Shown in pieces: positions 1 through 7,697 of a stretch of DNA of 47,273 nt. The stretch's first letter is position 1; each line of letters opens with the position of its first letter. A program made the position numbers and the translations under genes. Origin of the DNA: JBKDZL01 sp047971145 (lineage in GTDB: Bacteria; Bacillota_I; Bacilli_A; Erysipelotrichales; Erysipelotrichaceae); assembly GCA_047971145.1 (NCBI GenBank), contig JBKDZL010000079.1, positions 1 through 47,273 of the forward strand. Reading direction: 5' to 3'. The notes beneath the pieces were generated by a model. That model had not been told where the DNA came from and did not search any database. It saw nothing but the letters and a program-made list of their open reading frames with translations.

Positions 1-24
1 TTAATGGGAAGCAAATAAACTTAA

Positions 25-47
25 GGGCAAGCACAGCTTGCTTTTTT
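25..47 (+). terminator. Intrinsic terminator of an upstream gene
   Basis: GCAAGC (27-32), loop ACA, GCTTGC (36-41), then six T. It has the form of a rho-independent terminator for a plus-strand gene ending at or before the window's left edge. A short in-frame tail ending at TAA 16-18 is possible, but too little is left to name that gene. Confidence 0.75.
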
Positions 48-64
48 GTCTAGTCATTACATTA

Positions 65-78
65 AATGTATATACATT
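65..78. promoter_or_regulatory. Palindromic candidate operator of the GntR gene
   Basis: AATGTATATACATT is a perfect 14-bp palindrome about 40 bp upstream of the GntR-family gene, followed by a further half-site-like ATACAT at about 83-88. GntR/HutC regulators are dimers that often bind such palindromes in their own promoter, so autoregulation is a reasonable inference. No clear -35/-10 pair was assigned. Confidence 0.45.
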
Positions 79-117
79 ACATATACATAGTGATAAAATA
101 TAAGTGAGGTGATACAA

Positions 118-819
118 ATGAATGACGCTAAATATATGAGTATTTATAACTATTATCGTGACAAAATAAATAAAGAAGAATTCAAAGTAGGTGATCAACT
201 CCCACCTGAATTAGAAGTTGCTCAACATTTCAATGTCAGTAGACTAACAGCAAATAAGGCGTTGGGCATATTGTCTGATGAGGGATATGTTGAAAGAATC
301 TCTGGTAAAGGTACTTTTGTAATAAATAATACTGTTGTTAAACCTTTGGGTACTATAACTAGCTTTACTGAGGATATGCGTCAAATGGGGCTAGTAGCTG
401 GATCAGAGCTATTAAGTTTTAAAATGGTTGTCGCAAAAGAAGTTCCTACTGTTAAAAAGAAATTAAACTTAAACGATAATGACACTTTATATTATTTTGT
501 TCGTAAGAGAACCGGCAACGGTTTACCAATTGCTTTAAGTTATACATACTTAGTGGCAAAGTGTTTACCTTCATTTGATATTAATGCTCTAAAGCACTCT
601 TTATATGAGTATCTAAGAGGGTTTGGGCTAATTATGGGAGAAATGACTTGTGCAATTTCCTCAGTAATGTCTACAGAAGAACAAATGAGTCTATTAGATA
701 TTAAACAAACTGCCATGCTTAAGTTCTCCCATGTAACTTATTTAAAAGATAGAATACCATTTGAATATATTGAAATCTATTATATAGGTTCAAGATTTGT
801 TTATGAATTTGGAGTATAA
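118..819 (+). CDS. GntR family transcriptional regulator, HutC subfamily (UTRA effector domain)
   Basis: A one-domain-plus-sensor repressor of 233 aa, the usual HutC length. Residues about 5-70 form the winged helix-turn-helix; PPELEVAQHFNVSRLTANKAL is typical of GntR, and the wing carries RISGKGTFV. Residues about 85-233 look like the UTRA ligand-binding fold, which in relatives senses sugars, phosphosugars or amino-acid derivatives; the ligand here is unknown. I chose ATG 118 because GAGGTG at 106-111 is a well-placed ribosome-binding site; a GTG at 109 lies inside that site. The stop codon is inside the terminator hairpin. No obvious target operon is adjacent: the next stretch holds only a decayed gene, so its target may have been lost or may be elsewhere. 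Confidence 0.9.
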   Translation: MNDAKYMSIYNYYRDKINKEEFKVGDQLPPELEVAQHFNVSRLTANKALGILSDEGYVERISGKGTFVINNTVVKPLGTITSFTEDMRQMGLVAGSELLSFKMVVAKEVPTVKKKLNLNDNDTLYYFVRKRTGNGLPIALSYTYLVAKCLPSFDINALKHSLYEYLRGFGLIMGEMTCAISSVMSTEEQMSLLDIKQTAMLKFSHVTYLKDRIPFEYIEIYYIGSRFVYEFGV

Positions 820-842
820 TTAATAATATTATACTCTTTTTT
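812..842 (+). terminator. Intrinsic terminator overlapping the GntR stop codon
   Basis: Nine-base-pair stem GAGTATAAT (812-820) with ATTATACTC (828-836), then six T. The 5' arm contains the gene's TAA. Confidence 0.8.
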
Positions 843-1113
843 ATTATAATAAAAATAAATGAATTTCAATTCTGATGTCCCCAATATATATTTTAAAAGT
901 ACTTTAATGAGGCTAGTTATTTACTGTCTCAAACACTTCACAAATTCATGAGAAAAGTGAAATTGATGAGATAAAAGATTTAATTGGAAATATGCACAGT
1001 ACAAAATGTTAGATTATAGCCATGTTTATTGGTTATTTACGAGTTTTACATATCGAAATAAACCTAATTTTAAAAATCCTATCACCCCTGCCATATACAT
1101 TTATAGCCTTTAG
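843..1113 (+). pseudogene. Probable decayed coding sequence (gene remnant)
   Basis: No intact gene lies here, but two short plus-strand reading segments look like pieces of one protein. One runs from about 917 to TAG 1009-1011 (containing EKSEIDEIKDLIGNMH). The other is in a different frame, 1006-1113, beginning MLDYSHVYWLF and ending at TAG 1111-1113. That last stop lies inside the intrinsic terminator at 1105-1127, the same gene-end layout as the intact GntR gene just upstream. A functional plus-strand terminator with no plus-strand gene before it is hard to explain otherwise. I do not recognise the family. A non-coding RNA is the alternative reading. Confidence 0.35.
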
Positions 1114-1127
1114 ATAAAGGCTTTTTT
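1105..1127 (+). terminator. Intrinsic terminator after the gene remnant
   Basis: AGCCTTT (1105-1111), loop AGAT, AAAGGCT (1116-1122), followed by a T run. The T-tract is on the plus side only, so it does not serve murC on the minus strand. Confidence 0.7.
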
Positions 1128-1168
1128 AATACTCACATTTATGTAGTATGCAGAAATTACGCCTTTCT

Positions 1169-2575
1169 TTATTTTCCTTTTTTCATACGCTCTAGACACA
1201 GATCACAAAATTGCCAAATATCACCTGAGCCCATCGCAATTATTAAATCACCACTCACAGTTTTTGTCTTAACATAATCAGCTACATCCATAAACTCAGG
1301 TAAATAAATTGCTTTATTATGATACTTCTGATTAATCGCCGCAACCAAATCTTTACCATGGATTAAACCAGTATCCTTTTCTCTAGCGGGATAAATACGA
1401 CAAACAATTACTTCATCAGCTAAGTCAAAACTATCTACATACTCATTTAAGAAGTTTTTAGTTCGACTATAAGTATGAGGTTGAAAAACCGCATAAATTT
1501 TCCCTTTTGTACTTTTTCTAAGTGATGATAAAACTGTACTCATTTGTACAGGTACATGGGCAACATCTTCCATTACCCTAACACCATCAACAATACCGAT
1601 AGTATCATATCTTCTCTTTGTCCCTTGATACACTCTAAAGCCAGCCTTGATTTGATCTAAGCTACAATCAGCACAAATGCTCGCAGCTATTGCCGATAAG
1701 GCATTTAAAACATTATGCTCACCAGCTACAGCTAAACTAATAGTATCTAAATACTGATCTTTTTGATATAAATCAAAAGTTGGTTTATCTAATTCATCAT
1801 AAATAATATTTCTAGCATTATAATCAGCTGTATGATCCTTAATGGCATAAGTAACAACTTGACATTTTAAGGGATTAGTAATAATATCCCTAACATTATT
1901 ATTATCAATATTCACAACAGCATAACCATCACTAGAAACATTCTCTAAATATAATCTAAAAGAGCTTTTAATATCTTCAATATCTTTAAAGTAATCTAAA
2001 TGCTCTAAATCAATATTTGAAATAGTCGCAATTTGAGGATGAAATTGAAGAAAGCTATCCACATATTCACAAGCTTCAGCCACTAAATAATCAAAGGATC
2101 CTACTCTAGTATTGCCATTTATTTCTGCCAAATCTCCACCCAAAAGAATACTTGGATTTTTTTTGGCAGCTAATAAAATCATCGCAATCATTGAAGTAGT
2201 AGTAGTTTTACCATGGGTGCCACTAACACCAATAACACATTGATATTTTTTCATTAAAGCACCTAAAAATTTTGAACGCTCAATGGTTAAGGTTTGTCTT
2301 TGCGCAGCTAAAAGTTCAGGATCATCCTTTTGAATTGCTGCAGTATATACTACTAAATCAGGATCTTTAATATTATCAGCACTTTGTCCTATTGTGATAT
2401 TTATCTTTAGTTTTCTTAACTCTTTGGTATATGGCGATTCTACACTATCACTACCACTAATAACATAATTTAAACTATGTGCTATTTTTGCTAATCCGCT
2501 CATGCTTCTGCCACCTATACCAATAAAATGGATAGATTTAATATTTGCTAAATTTAATTTTTCTGAATTATTCAT
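1169..2575 (-). CDS. murC: UDP-N-acetylmuramate--L-alanine ligase
   Basis: Cytoplasmic Mur ligase that adds the first L-alanine to UDP-MurNAc with ATP in peptidoglycan precursor synthesis. At 468 aa it has full family length. The N-terminal Rossmann-like UDP-binding motif is IHFIGIGGRSMSG (residues 15-27), slightly divergent from the usual GIGGxGMSG. The ATP-binding loop is GTHGKT (119-124), followed by the central ligase and C-terminal domains (HTYSRT region and a terminal GSGDIW). The ATG at 2575 has GAGAGG about 9 nt upstream on the minus strand. It follows the GNAT gene by 37 bp in the same direction, so the two are probably co-transcribed. It shows that the organism has a cell wall, which argues against a true Mollicute. 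Confidence 0.95.
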   Translation of the reverse strand: MNNSEKLNLANIKSIHFIGIGGRSMSGLAKIAHSLNYVISGSDSVESPYTKELRKLKINITIGQSADNIKDPDLVVYTAAIQKDDPELLAAQRQTLTIERSKFLGALMKKYQCVIGVSGTHGKTTTTSMIAMILLAAKKNPSILLGGDLAEINGNTRVGSFDYLVAEACEYVDSFLQFHPQIATISNIDLEHLDYFKDIEDIKSSFRLYLENVSSDGYAVVNIDNNNVRDIITNPLKCQVVTYAIKDHTADYNARNIIYDELDKPTFDLYQKDQYLDTISLAVAGEHNVLNALSAIAASICADCSLDQIKAGFRVYQGTKRRYDTIGIVDGVRVMEDVAHVPVQMSTVLSSLRKSTKGKIYAVFQPHTYSRTKNFLNEYVDSFDLADEVIVCRIYPAREKDTGLIHGKDLVAAINQKYHNKAIYLPEFMDVADYVKTKTVSGDLIIAMGSGDIWQFCDLCLERMKKGK

Positions 2576-2612
2576 TTTCTTACCTCTCTATAATTTTAGC
2601 ACATTGTTATTA

Positions 2613-3050
2613 CTAAAAGTAATTTAAGTCAATCTTATAAATGTTTTTAATTTTTTCTCCTTGTTTATATAAAAAATGATTTACTGGTACTTCTATTGTT
2701 TCTATTAATTCTCCATGTAACTTTTCAATTATATGCTTGGAAACATGATTTTCTGGTGAACAAGTAATGATAATTTCATTATAAGAGCTTTTTGCCATTT
2801 CACACAACAAAAAAGCTGCTTGATAAGCATAATTATTTCCTCTATTATTACGTCTGATCATATAACCAATATTTCCTGCATAATAATTTTCTTCATTAAT
2901 TAAAAGTCTAAAATCGCAACGTCCAACAATTTCAGGCTTATCTAATGTATAAATTAAATAATGATATTCAACATCTTTAAAAGGCCATTTTCTAATGGTT
3001 CTTTCTAATACTAATTCTATTGTGTCATTATTAATTTTATCTTTAAACAT
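2613..3050 (-). CDS. GNAT family N-acetyltransferase (RimJ/RimL-like)
   Basis: A 145-aa protein with the GNAT fold. IGYMIRRNNRGNNYAYQA resembles the acetyl-CoA-binding motif A segment (R/Q-x-x-G-x-G/A, here RRNNRGNNYA). It is followed by a helix and ITCSPENHVSKHIIEKL, the common "N..S..l.eKlGF" end of RimJ/RimL-type enzymes. The acceptor substrate cannot be told from sequence. It is the first gene of a probable two-gene unit with murC. There is no Shine-Dalgarno before ATG 3050; a TATAAT lies 11 nt upstream (3067-3062), so the transcript leader is predicted to be only a few bases long. It is divergent from the plus-strand gene at 3101, with about 50 bp between them and overlapping promoters. 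Confidence 0.75.
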   Translation of the reverse strand: MFKDKINNDTIELVLERTIRKWPFKDVEYHYLIYTLDKPEIVGRCDFRLLINEENYYAGNIGYMIRRNNRGNNYAYQAAFLLCEMAKSSYNEIIITCSPENHVSKHIIEKLHGELIETIEVPVNHFLYKQGEKIKNIYKIDLNYF

Positions 3051-3061
3051 TTTTCTACTCT

Positions 3062-3094
3062 ATTATAGATATTTTATCATATTTTAGCTATAAT
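3062..3094. promoter_or_regulatory. Divergent overlapping -10 boxes (GNAT gene and membrane-protein gene)
   Basis: On the plus strand TATAAT at 3089-3094 is separated by only ATAAGA from ATG 3101. On the minus strand TATAAT at 3067-3062 sits 11 nt from ATG 3050. Neither gene has a Shine-Dalgarno sequence. I see no good -35 hexamer for either. If these boxes are used, the plus-strand mRNA is leaderless and the minus-strand one nearly so. Confidence 0.6.
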
Positions 3095-3100
3095 ATAAGA

Positions 3101-3754
3101 ATGGAAGAAAATAAAAAAATTAATAAAGAAGAAATTAGTACTGAAATAGTAAATGAAACAGCGGCGGCTGGGAATGAAAAAAAACAAAAAATAACTAAAA
3201 AAATCAAAAAAGAACAGAAAAACAAAAAAGATAAACAAGTAAAGAAAAACAAAAGTTATAAACCTTTAACTCTAACTTACATAACTTTAAATATAGTATT
3301 TATTTCTATTATTGCTTTTTTTGCTTTTCAAACTATTTACTCAAATAACTACCCTGAAAGATCAATCATTGAAACGATGGAATTTACTATCGGAGAACAA
3401 ATACAAGTTCTAAAACCGGGAAGTTTAAATGAAGAATATAGTGGTAACTTTAGTGTTGATATTACTAATGATACTACTGAAGAAAAAGAATATTACATTG
3501 TTCTAAATGTTGATGCCGATGAGAGCTTAGATGATATCTTGACTATTCAACATCAAGAAGGCAATATTTATGCAGCAGTATTACCAAATAGTTCTTTTAA
3601 GAAAATTACACTAAAACCTAATGAGAGTAAAACACTTAATTTTAGAGTTTACATCGATATCGCTCAAACATTAGATAGTAATGCTTATAATGGTTTAGTG
3701 GTAACTATTAGTTTAGTAGATGATTATGTTACATATTATAGTATTGAAGAATAG
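3101..3754 (+). CDS. Lys-rich single-pass membrane protein with extracellular domain
   Basis: I do not recognise a named family. Residues 1-54 are a very Lys/Glu-rich cytoplasmic tail (runs of KK and KKIKKEQKNKK). Residues about 56-78 (LTLTYITLNIVFISIIAFFA) form one membrane helix. Residues about 79-217 are a probable extracellular domain rich in beta-strand-like segments with DITNDTTEEKEYYIVLN and LKPNESKTLNFRVY. That pattern, a tail with "NDT.." then "L.PNESKTL", resembles Ig-like surface domains such as those of TasA/camelysin proteins, but this is only a resemblance. ATG 3101 has no ribosome-binding site and lies 6 nt after a TATAAT, so leaderless expression is likely. It stands alone and ends in its own terminator. 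Confidence 0.65.
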   Translation: MEENKKINKEEISTEIVNETAAAGNEKKQKITKKIKKEQKNKKDKQVKKNKSYKPLTLTYITLNIVFISIIAFFAFQTIYSNNYPERSIIETMEFTIGEQIQVLKPGSLNEEYSGNFSVDITNDTTEEKEYYIVLNVDADESLDDILTIQHQEGNIYAAVLPNSSFKKITLKPNESKTLNFRVYIDIAQTLDSNAYNGLVVTISLVDDYVTYYSIEE

Positions 3755-3770
3755 TTAAAACAATATTATT

Positions 3771-3811
3771 AAAGGATTAGCTATATTTATTATAGAGTTA
3801 ATCCTTTTTTA
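3771..3811 (+). terminator. Intrinsic terminator of the membrane-protein gene
   Basis: AAAGGATTA (3771-3779) pairs with TAATCCTTT (3799-3807). An inner helix CTATA (3781-3785) / TATAG (3791-3795) extends the stem. A T run follows. Confidence 0.8.
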
Positions 3812-3827
3812 TTACCTAATATCAACG

Positions 3828-3866
3828 AAAAAAAGCCCCAATATTGGTTAGACCAAATCTTGGGGC
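3828..3866 (-). terminator. Intrinsic terminator of rpoBC
   Basis: On the minus strand the arms GCCCCAAGATTTGGT and ACCAATATTGGGGC pair with a small mismatch around a TCTA loop and run into seven T (3834-3828). It is the strongest hairpin in the window, just downstream of the rpoC stop. Confidence 0.88.
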
Positions 3867-3881
3867 GCTCTTTTATTAGTA

Positions 3882-6800
3882 TTAATCTCTATTAGCTTTT
3901 TTATCTAATTCTCTGATTGAAGGTGAATTAAACATTTCATCAGGAAGTCTTCCAACTTCTTCTTGAATATTGCGTTCTTCACGCTCAGCTTTCAATTCTT
4001 CTACTCTTGAGGCAATTTTTATAGAAGTTTCACGATCATCGAATTTTCCTGTTCCAGCAGGTATTAATTTACCCACAATAACATTTTCTTTTAAGCCTTG
4101 TAGTCGATCAATCTTTCCTCTAATCGCAGCCTCAGTTAAAACTTTAGTAGTCTCTTGGAAACTTGCGGCCGATAAGAAAGAATCTGTCTCAACAGAAGCT
4201 TTAGAAATACCCAACAAAGTTGGTTTGAACGTTGCGGCAGTTTTGCCATCCATCAATAAGTCAGCATTAATATCAGTAATTCTTGGCAAACTAATTGACA
4301 TACCAGCAGATAATCTTGAATCATTACCATCAAGAATAATTAATTTTTTCAACATCTGCTTAACTACAACTTCAACGTGCTTATCAGATACTTCAATGCT
4401 TTGAGCATTGTAGACTTTTTTAACTTCTTTGAGAATATAATTTTGTACCGCTAATACTCCAGCCACTTGTAATAATTCTTTTGGATCAACATTACCCTCA
4501 GTAAGCTTATCACCAGCTTGGACTGGCTCACCCACTTTAGTATATGATCTAAGAGTTTGCATCGAATCAGTTTTATGGACAATAGACTCAGTTTCATTTG
4601 AAACAGTAATCTTAAAGCCTCCATTATCACCATCAGAAATTTCAGTAATTTCACCATCAATCTTACTGATAATTGCGGCATGTTTTGGTTTACGAGCTTC
4701 AAATAATTCTTCTACCCTTGGTAAACCCTGAGTAATATCACCACTCTCACCAGAGGCAACTCCACCAGTATGGAAAGTACGCATAGTTAACTGGGTTCCA
4801 GGCTCACCAATTGATTGAGCTGCCATAATACCAACAGACTCACCAATTTCTACCATTTTACCAGTAGCCATATTTTTACCATAACATTTCTTACAAACAC
4901 CATATTGTGACTCACAAGTAAAAATATTTCTAATCATAACTTCACTAACTCCCGCATCAACAATAGCTTGAGCTAATTGCTCATCAATATAGGCATTCTC
5001 TTCGGCAATTACTTCACCAGTTTTAGGATGAATTACTTCATCTCTAACAAAACGTCCTTCTAATCTATCATATAGTTTTTCAACGACAGTATTATTTTTC
5101 TTATCGACAACTTCCTGAGCTAAATATCCCACATCACTACCACAATCATCCTCATAAACAATTACATCTTGAGTAACATCAACTAAACGTCTTGTTAAAT
5201 AACCAGACTCAGCAGTTTTAAGTGCTGTATCAGTCATTCCTTTACGAACACCATGAGTAGATACGAAGAATTCCGATACATTTAGTCCTTCTCTAAAAGA
5301 AGAATAAATAGGAACTTCGATAATAGATGGTTGATATTCTTTTTTACTCTTCGATTGAGTAGGTCTTGCCATTAAACCTCTCATACCAGCTAATTGAGTA
5401 AAATGCGATTTGTTACCACGGGCACCTGAAACCGCCATAATATTTATCGGGTTTTTCCTTTCCAATTCACTCATTAAGGAATCACCAATTTCATTTTTTG
5501 CAGTATCCCAAATTTTAGATAAGTGTCTTTCTTTTTCCTGTGGCGTAAGCATACCTTTTTGGAACATTCGCTCTAAATTAGCGACTTGATTTTTTCCATC
5601 TCGAACAATACTATCTTTTTCTGTAGAAACAATAATATCAGATAAAGAAATAGTTAGCCCCGCAACAGTTGCAAATCTAAAACCTAATTCTTTTATTTTA
5701 TCAAGTACAGGTGCAGTATCATCAGTACCATATTTTTCAAAGACTTTAGAAATTATTAAACCTAATTCTTTCTTTCTAATTGGCGCAACTATTTCTTGTG
5801 ATTTAATATACTCAACCACATTAGTTCCATAATCAACCAAATAATCAGCTAAATTCCCACTTTCAATATTACCATCATTAATATAAGGGAAATCACTAGG
5901 AAAAGCAGTATTATAAATAACTTTACCTACCGAAGTAATTAAATACTTCTTAGCTTGCTCATCGGTAATACTATCTTTATTTAATGCACTAGCTTTAATG
6001 GCAATTCTATTGTGAACATGCACAAGTTTATCAGCATTAGCTTTAATAACTTCACTAACACTAGCATAAACATGTCCTTCATTAGCAGCATAAGTTTCCC
6101 ACTCTTCTGCCATTCTATCATTACCATTAACTCGAGCTTTCTTTGCTGAGTCTAAAAATTCTTCAGCAGTTTCTTCCATAGTCAAATAGAAATTTCCTAA
6201 CACTAAATCCTGTGCTGGAGTAACAATTGGTTTACCATCTTTTGGTCCTAGGATATTATGAGATCCTAACATTAATACCTCAGCCTCAGCTCTAGCTTTT
6301 TCACCTAAAGGCACATGAACTGCCATTTGGTCACCATCAAAATCAGCATTAAAAGCTGCAGTTACTAAAGGATGAAGTCTAATTGCTCTTCCTTCAACTA
6401 ACTTAGGATAAAAGGCTTGAATACCCAAACGGTGCAAAGTAGGAGCACGATTTAGCAATACTGGATGATGATCAATAACATCTTCCACAACTTTCCAAAC
6501 ACGAGGATCAGCTTTATCAATTAGCTTTTCTGCTTGTTTAGGATTATTAACCAAGCCCTGATTAACAATCTCATTAATTACATAAGGCTTAAATAATTGT
6601 AGAGCCATTTCCCTTGGAATTCCACACTGATCCATTCTTAAATCAGGTCCAACCGCAATAACAGAACGTCCAGAAAAATCGACACGCTTACCTAATAAGT
6701 TTTGACGGAAACGACCTTGTTTACCCTTAAGGCTATGACTCAAAGATTTATAAGGACGACCACCAGCTGCAGTCACTGGTTTACTACGACGACCATTATC

Positions 6801-7688
6801 AATTAAAGCATCAACTGCTTCTTGCAACATGCGCTTTTCATTTTGAAGCATGATAGACGGAGCACCTAATTCAATTAATTTTTTTAAACGATTGTTTCTA
6901 ATAATAACTCTACGATACAAATCATTCAAATCACTAGCTGCAAAACGGCCACCATCTAATTGTAACATTGGTCTTAAATCCGGTGGAATTACTGGTAAAA
7001 TATTCAATATCATCCACTCAGGTTTATTATCAGAATAGAGAAAAGACTCTACTGTTTCTAAACGCTTAATTAATTTCTTACGTTTTTCACCACTAGTACC
7101 CTCTAATTTCTCTAAAATATCTTCATGTTCTTTTTCTAAATCAATTTTACTTAAAATTTCACCTACTGCCTCAGCACCTGTTTTGGCTTCAAAAGAGCCA
7201 TAGCCATACTGCGCTAGAAAATCTCGATAATCCTTTTCATTTAAAACTTGCTTGTAAGCCAAAGGTGTATCTTTAGGATCAATAACAACCCAAGAAACAA
7301 AATATACTATTTCTTCAAGGGTTTTAGGAGGAATATCAACTAATAAACTCATTCTTGAAGGAATCCCTCTTAAATACCATATTTGCGCTACAGGAGCAGC
7401 AAGTTCAATATGACCCATACGCTCACGTCTGACATTACTTCTAGTAATTTCAACACCACAACGATCACAAATAACTCCTTCATATCTTACTTTTTTATAT
7501 TTACCACAATAGCATTCCCAGTCCTTAGAAGGTCCAAAAATCTTTTCACAAAATAAACCATCACGCTCAGGTTTTTGCGAACGATGGTTGATAGTCTCAG
7601 CTTTTTTTACTTCGCCATAAGACCATTCTTTAATTCTCTCTGGTGATGCCAATCCAATTTGGATGGCTGCAAAATTATTTACGCCCAT
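3882..7688 (-). CDS. rpoC: DNA-directed RNA polymerase subunit beta'
   Basis: Catalytic large subunit of RNA polymerase, 1268 aa, full length for Bacillota (about 1200). The N-terminal zinc ribbon uses Cys59, Cys61, Cys74 and Cys77 (CYCGKYKKVRYEGVICDRCG). The Mg-binding catalytic loop NADFDGDQM is at about 447-455. The second zinc site is seen as a Cys near 848 and the CESQYGVCKKC cluster near 925-935. The trigger-loop region with TRTFHTGG-like MRTFHTGGVA is also present. No bacterial lineage-specific large insertion such as the E. coli SI3 is evident. The gene follows rpoB by 9 nt with GAGG as ribosome-binding site, and the pair ends at a strong terminator. The C-terminal tail ends SIRELDKKANRD. 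Confidence 0.97.
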   Translation of the reverse strand: MGVNNFAAIQIGLASPERIKEWSYGEVKKAETINHRSQKPERDGLFCEKIFGPSKDWECYCGKYKKVRYEGVICDRCGVEITRSNVRRERMGHIELAAPVAQIWYLRGIPSRMSLLVDIPPKTLEEIVYFVSWVVIDPKDTPLAYKQVLNEKDYRDFLAQYGYGSFEAKTGAEAVGEILSKIDLEKEHEDILEKLEGTSGEKRKKLIKRLETVESFLYSDNKPEWMILNILPVIPPDLRPMLQLDGGRFAASDLNDLYRRVIIRNNRLKKLIELGAPSIMLQNEKRMLQEAVDALIDNGRRSKPVTAAGGRPYKSLSHSLKGKQGRFRQNLLGKRVDFSGRSVIAVGPDLRMDQCGIPREMALQLFKPYVINEIVNQGLVNNPKQAEKLIDKADPRVWKVVEDVIDHHPVLLNRAPTLHRLGIQAFYPKLVEGRAIRLHPLVTAAFNADFDGDQMAVHVPLGEKARAEAEVLMLGSHNILGPKDGKPIVTPAQDLVLGNFYLTMEETAEEFLDSAKKARVNGNDRMAEEWETYAANEGHVYASVSEVIKANADKLVHVHNRIAIKASALNKDSITDEQAKKYLITSVGKVIYNTAFPSDFPYINDGNIESGNLADYLVDYGTNVVEYIKSQEIVAPIRKKELGLIISKVFEKYGTDDTAPVLDKIKELGFRFATVAGLTISLSDIIVSTEKDSIVRDGKNQVANLERMFQKGMLTPQEKERHLSKIWDTAKNEIGDSLMSELERKNPINIMAVSGARGNKSHFTQLAGMRGLMARPTQSKSKKEYQPSIIEVPIYSSFREGLNVSEFFVSTHGVRKGMTDTALKTAESGYLTRRLVDVTQDVIVYEDDCGSDVGYLAQEVVDKKNNTVVEKLYDRLEGRFVRDEVIHPKTGEVIAEENAYIDEQLAQAIVDAGVSEVMIRNIFTCESQYGVCKKCYGKNMATGKMVEIGESVGIMAAQSIGEPGTQLTMRTFHTGGVASGESGDITQGLPRVEELFEARKPKHAAIISKIDGEITEISDGDNGGFKITVSNETESIVHKTDSMQTLRSYTKVGEPVQAGDKLTEGNVDPKELLQVAGVLAVQNYILKEVKKVYNAQSIEVSDKHVEVVVKQMLKKLIILDGNDSRLSAGMSISLPRITDINADLLMDGKTAATFKPTLLGISKASVETDSFLSAASFQETTKVLTEAAIRGKIDRLQGLKENVIVGKLIPAGTGKFDDRETSIKIASRVEELKAEREERNIQEEVGRLPDEMFNSPSIRELDKKANRD

Positions 7689-7697
7689 TGATGCCTC

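Noticed and set aside
3970..4404. 144-codon plus-strand frame inside rpoC
   Set aside because: Antisense shadow of a highly conserved gene; no ribosome-binding site or promoter.
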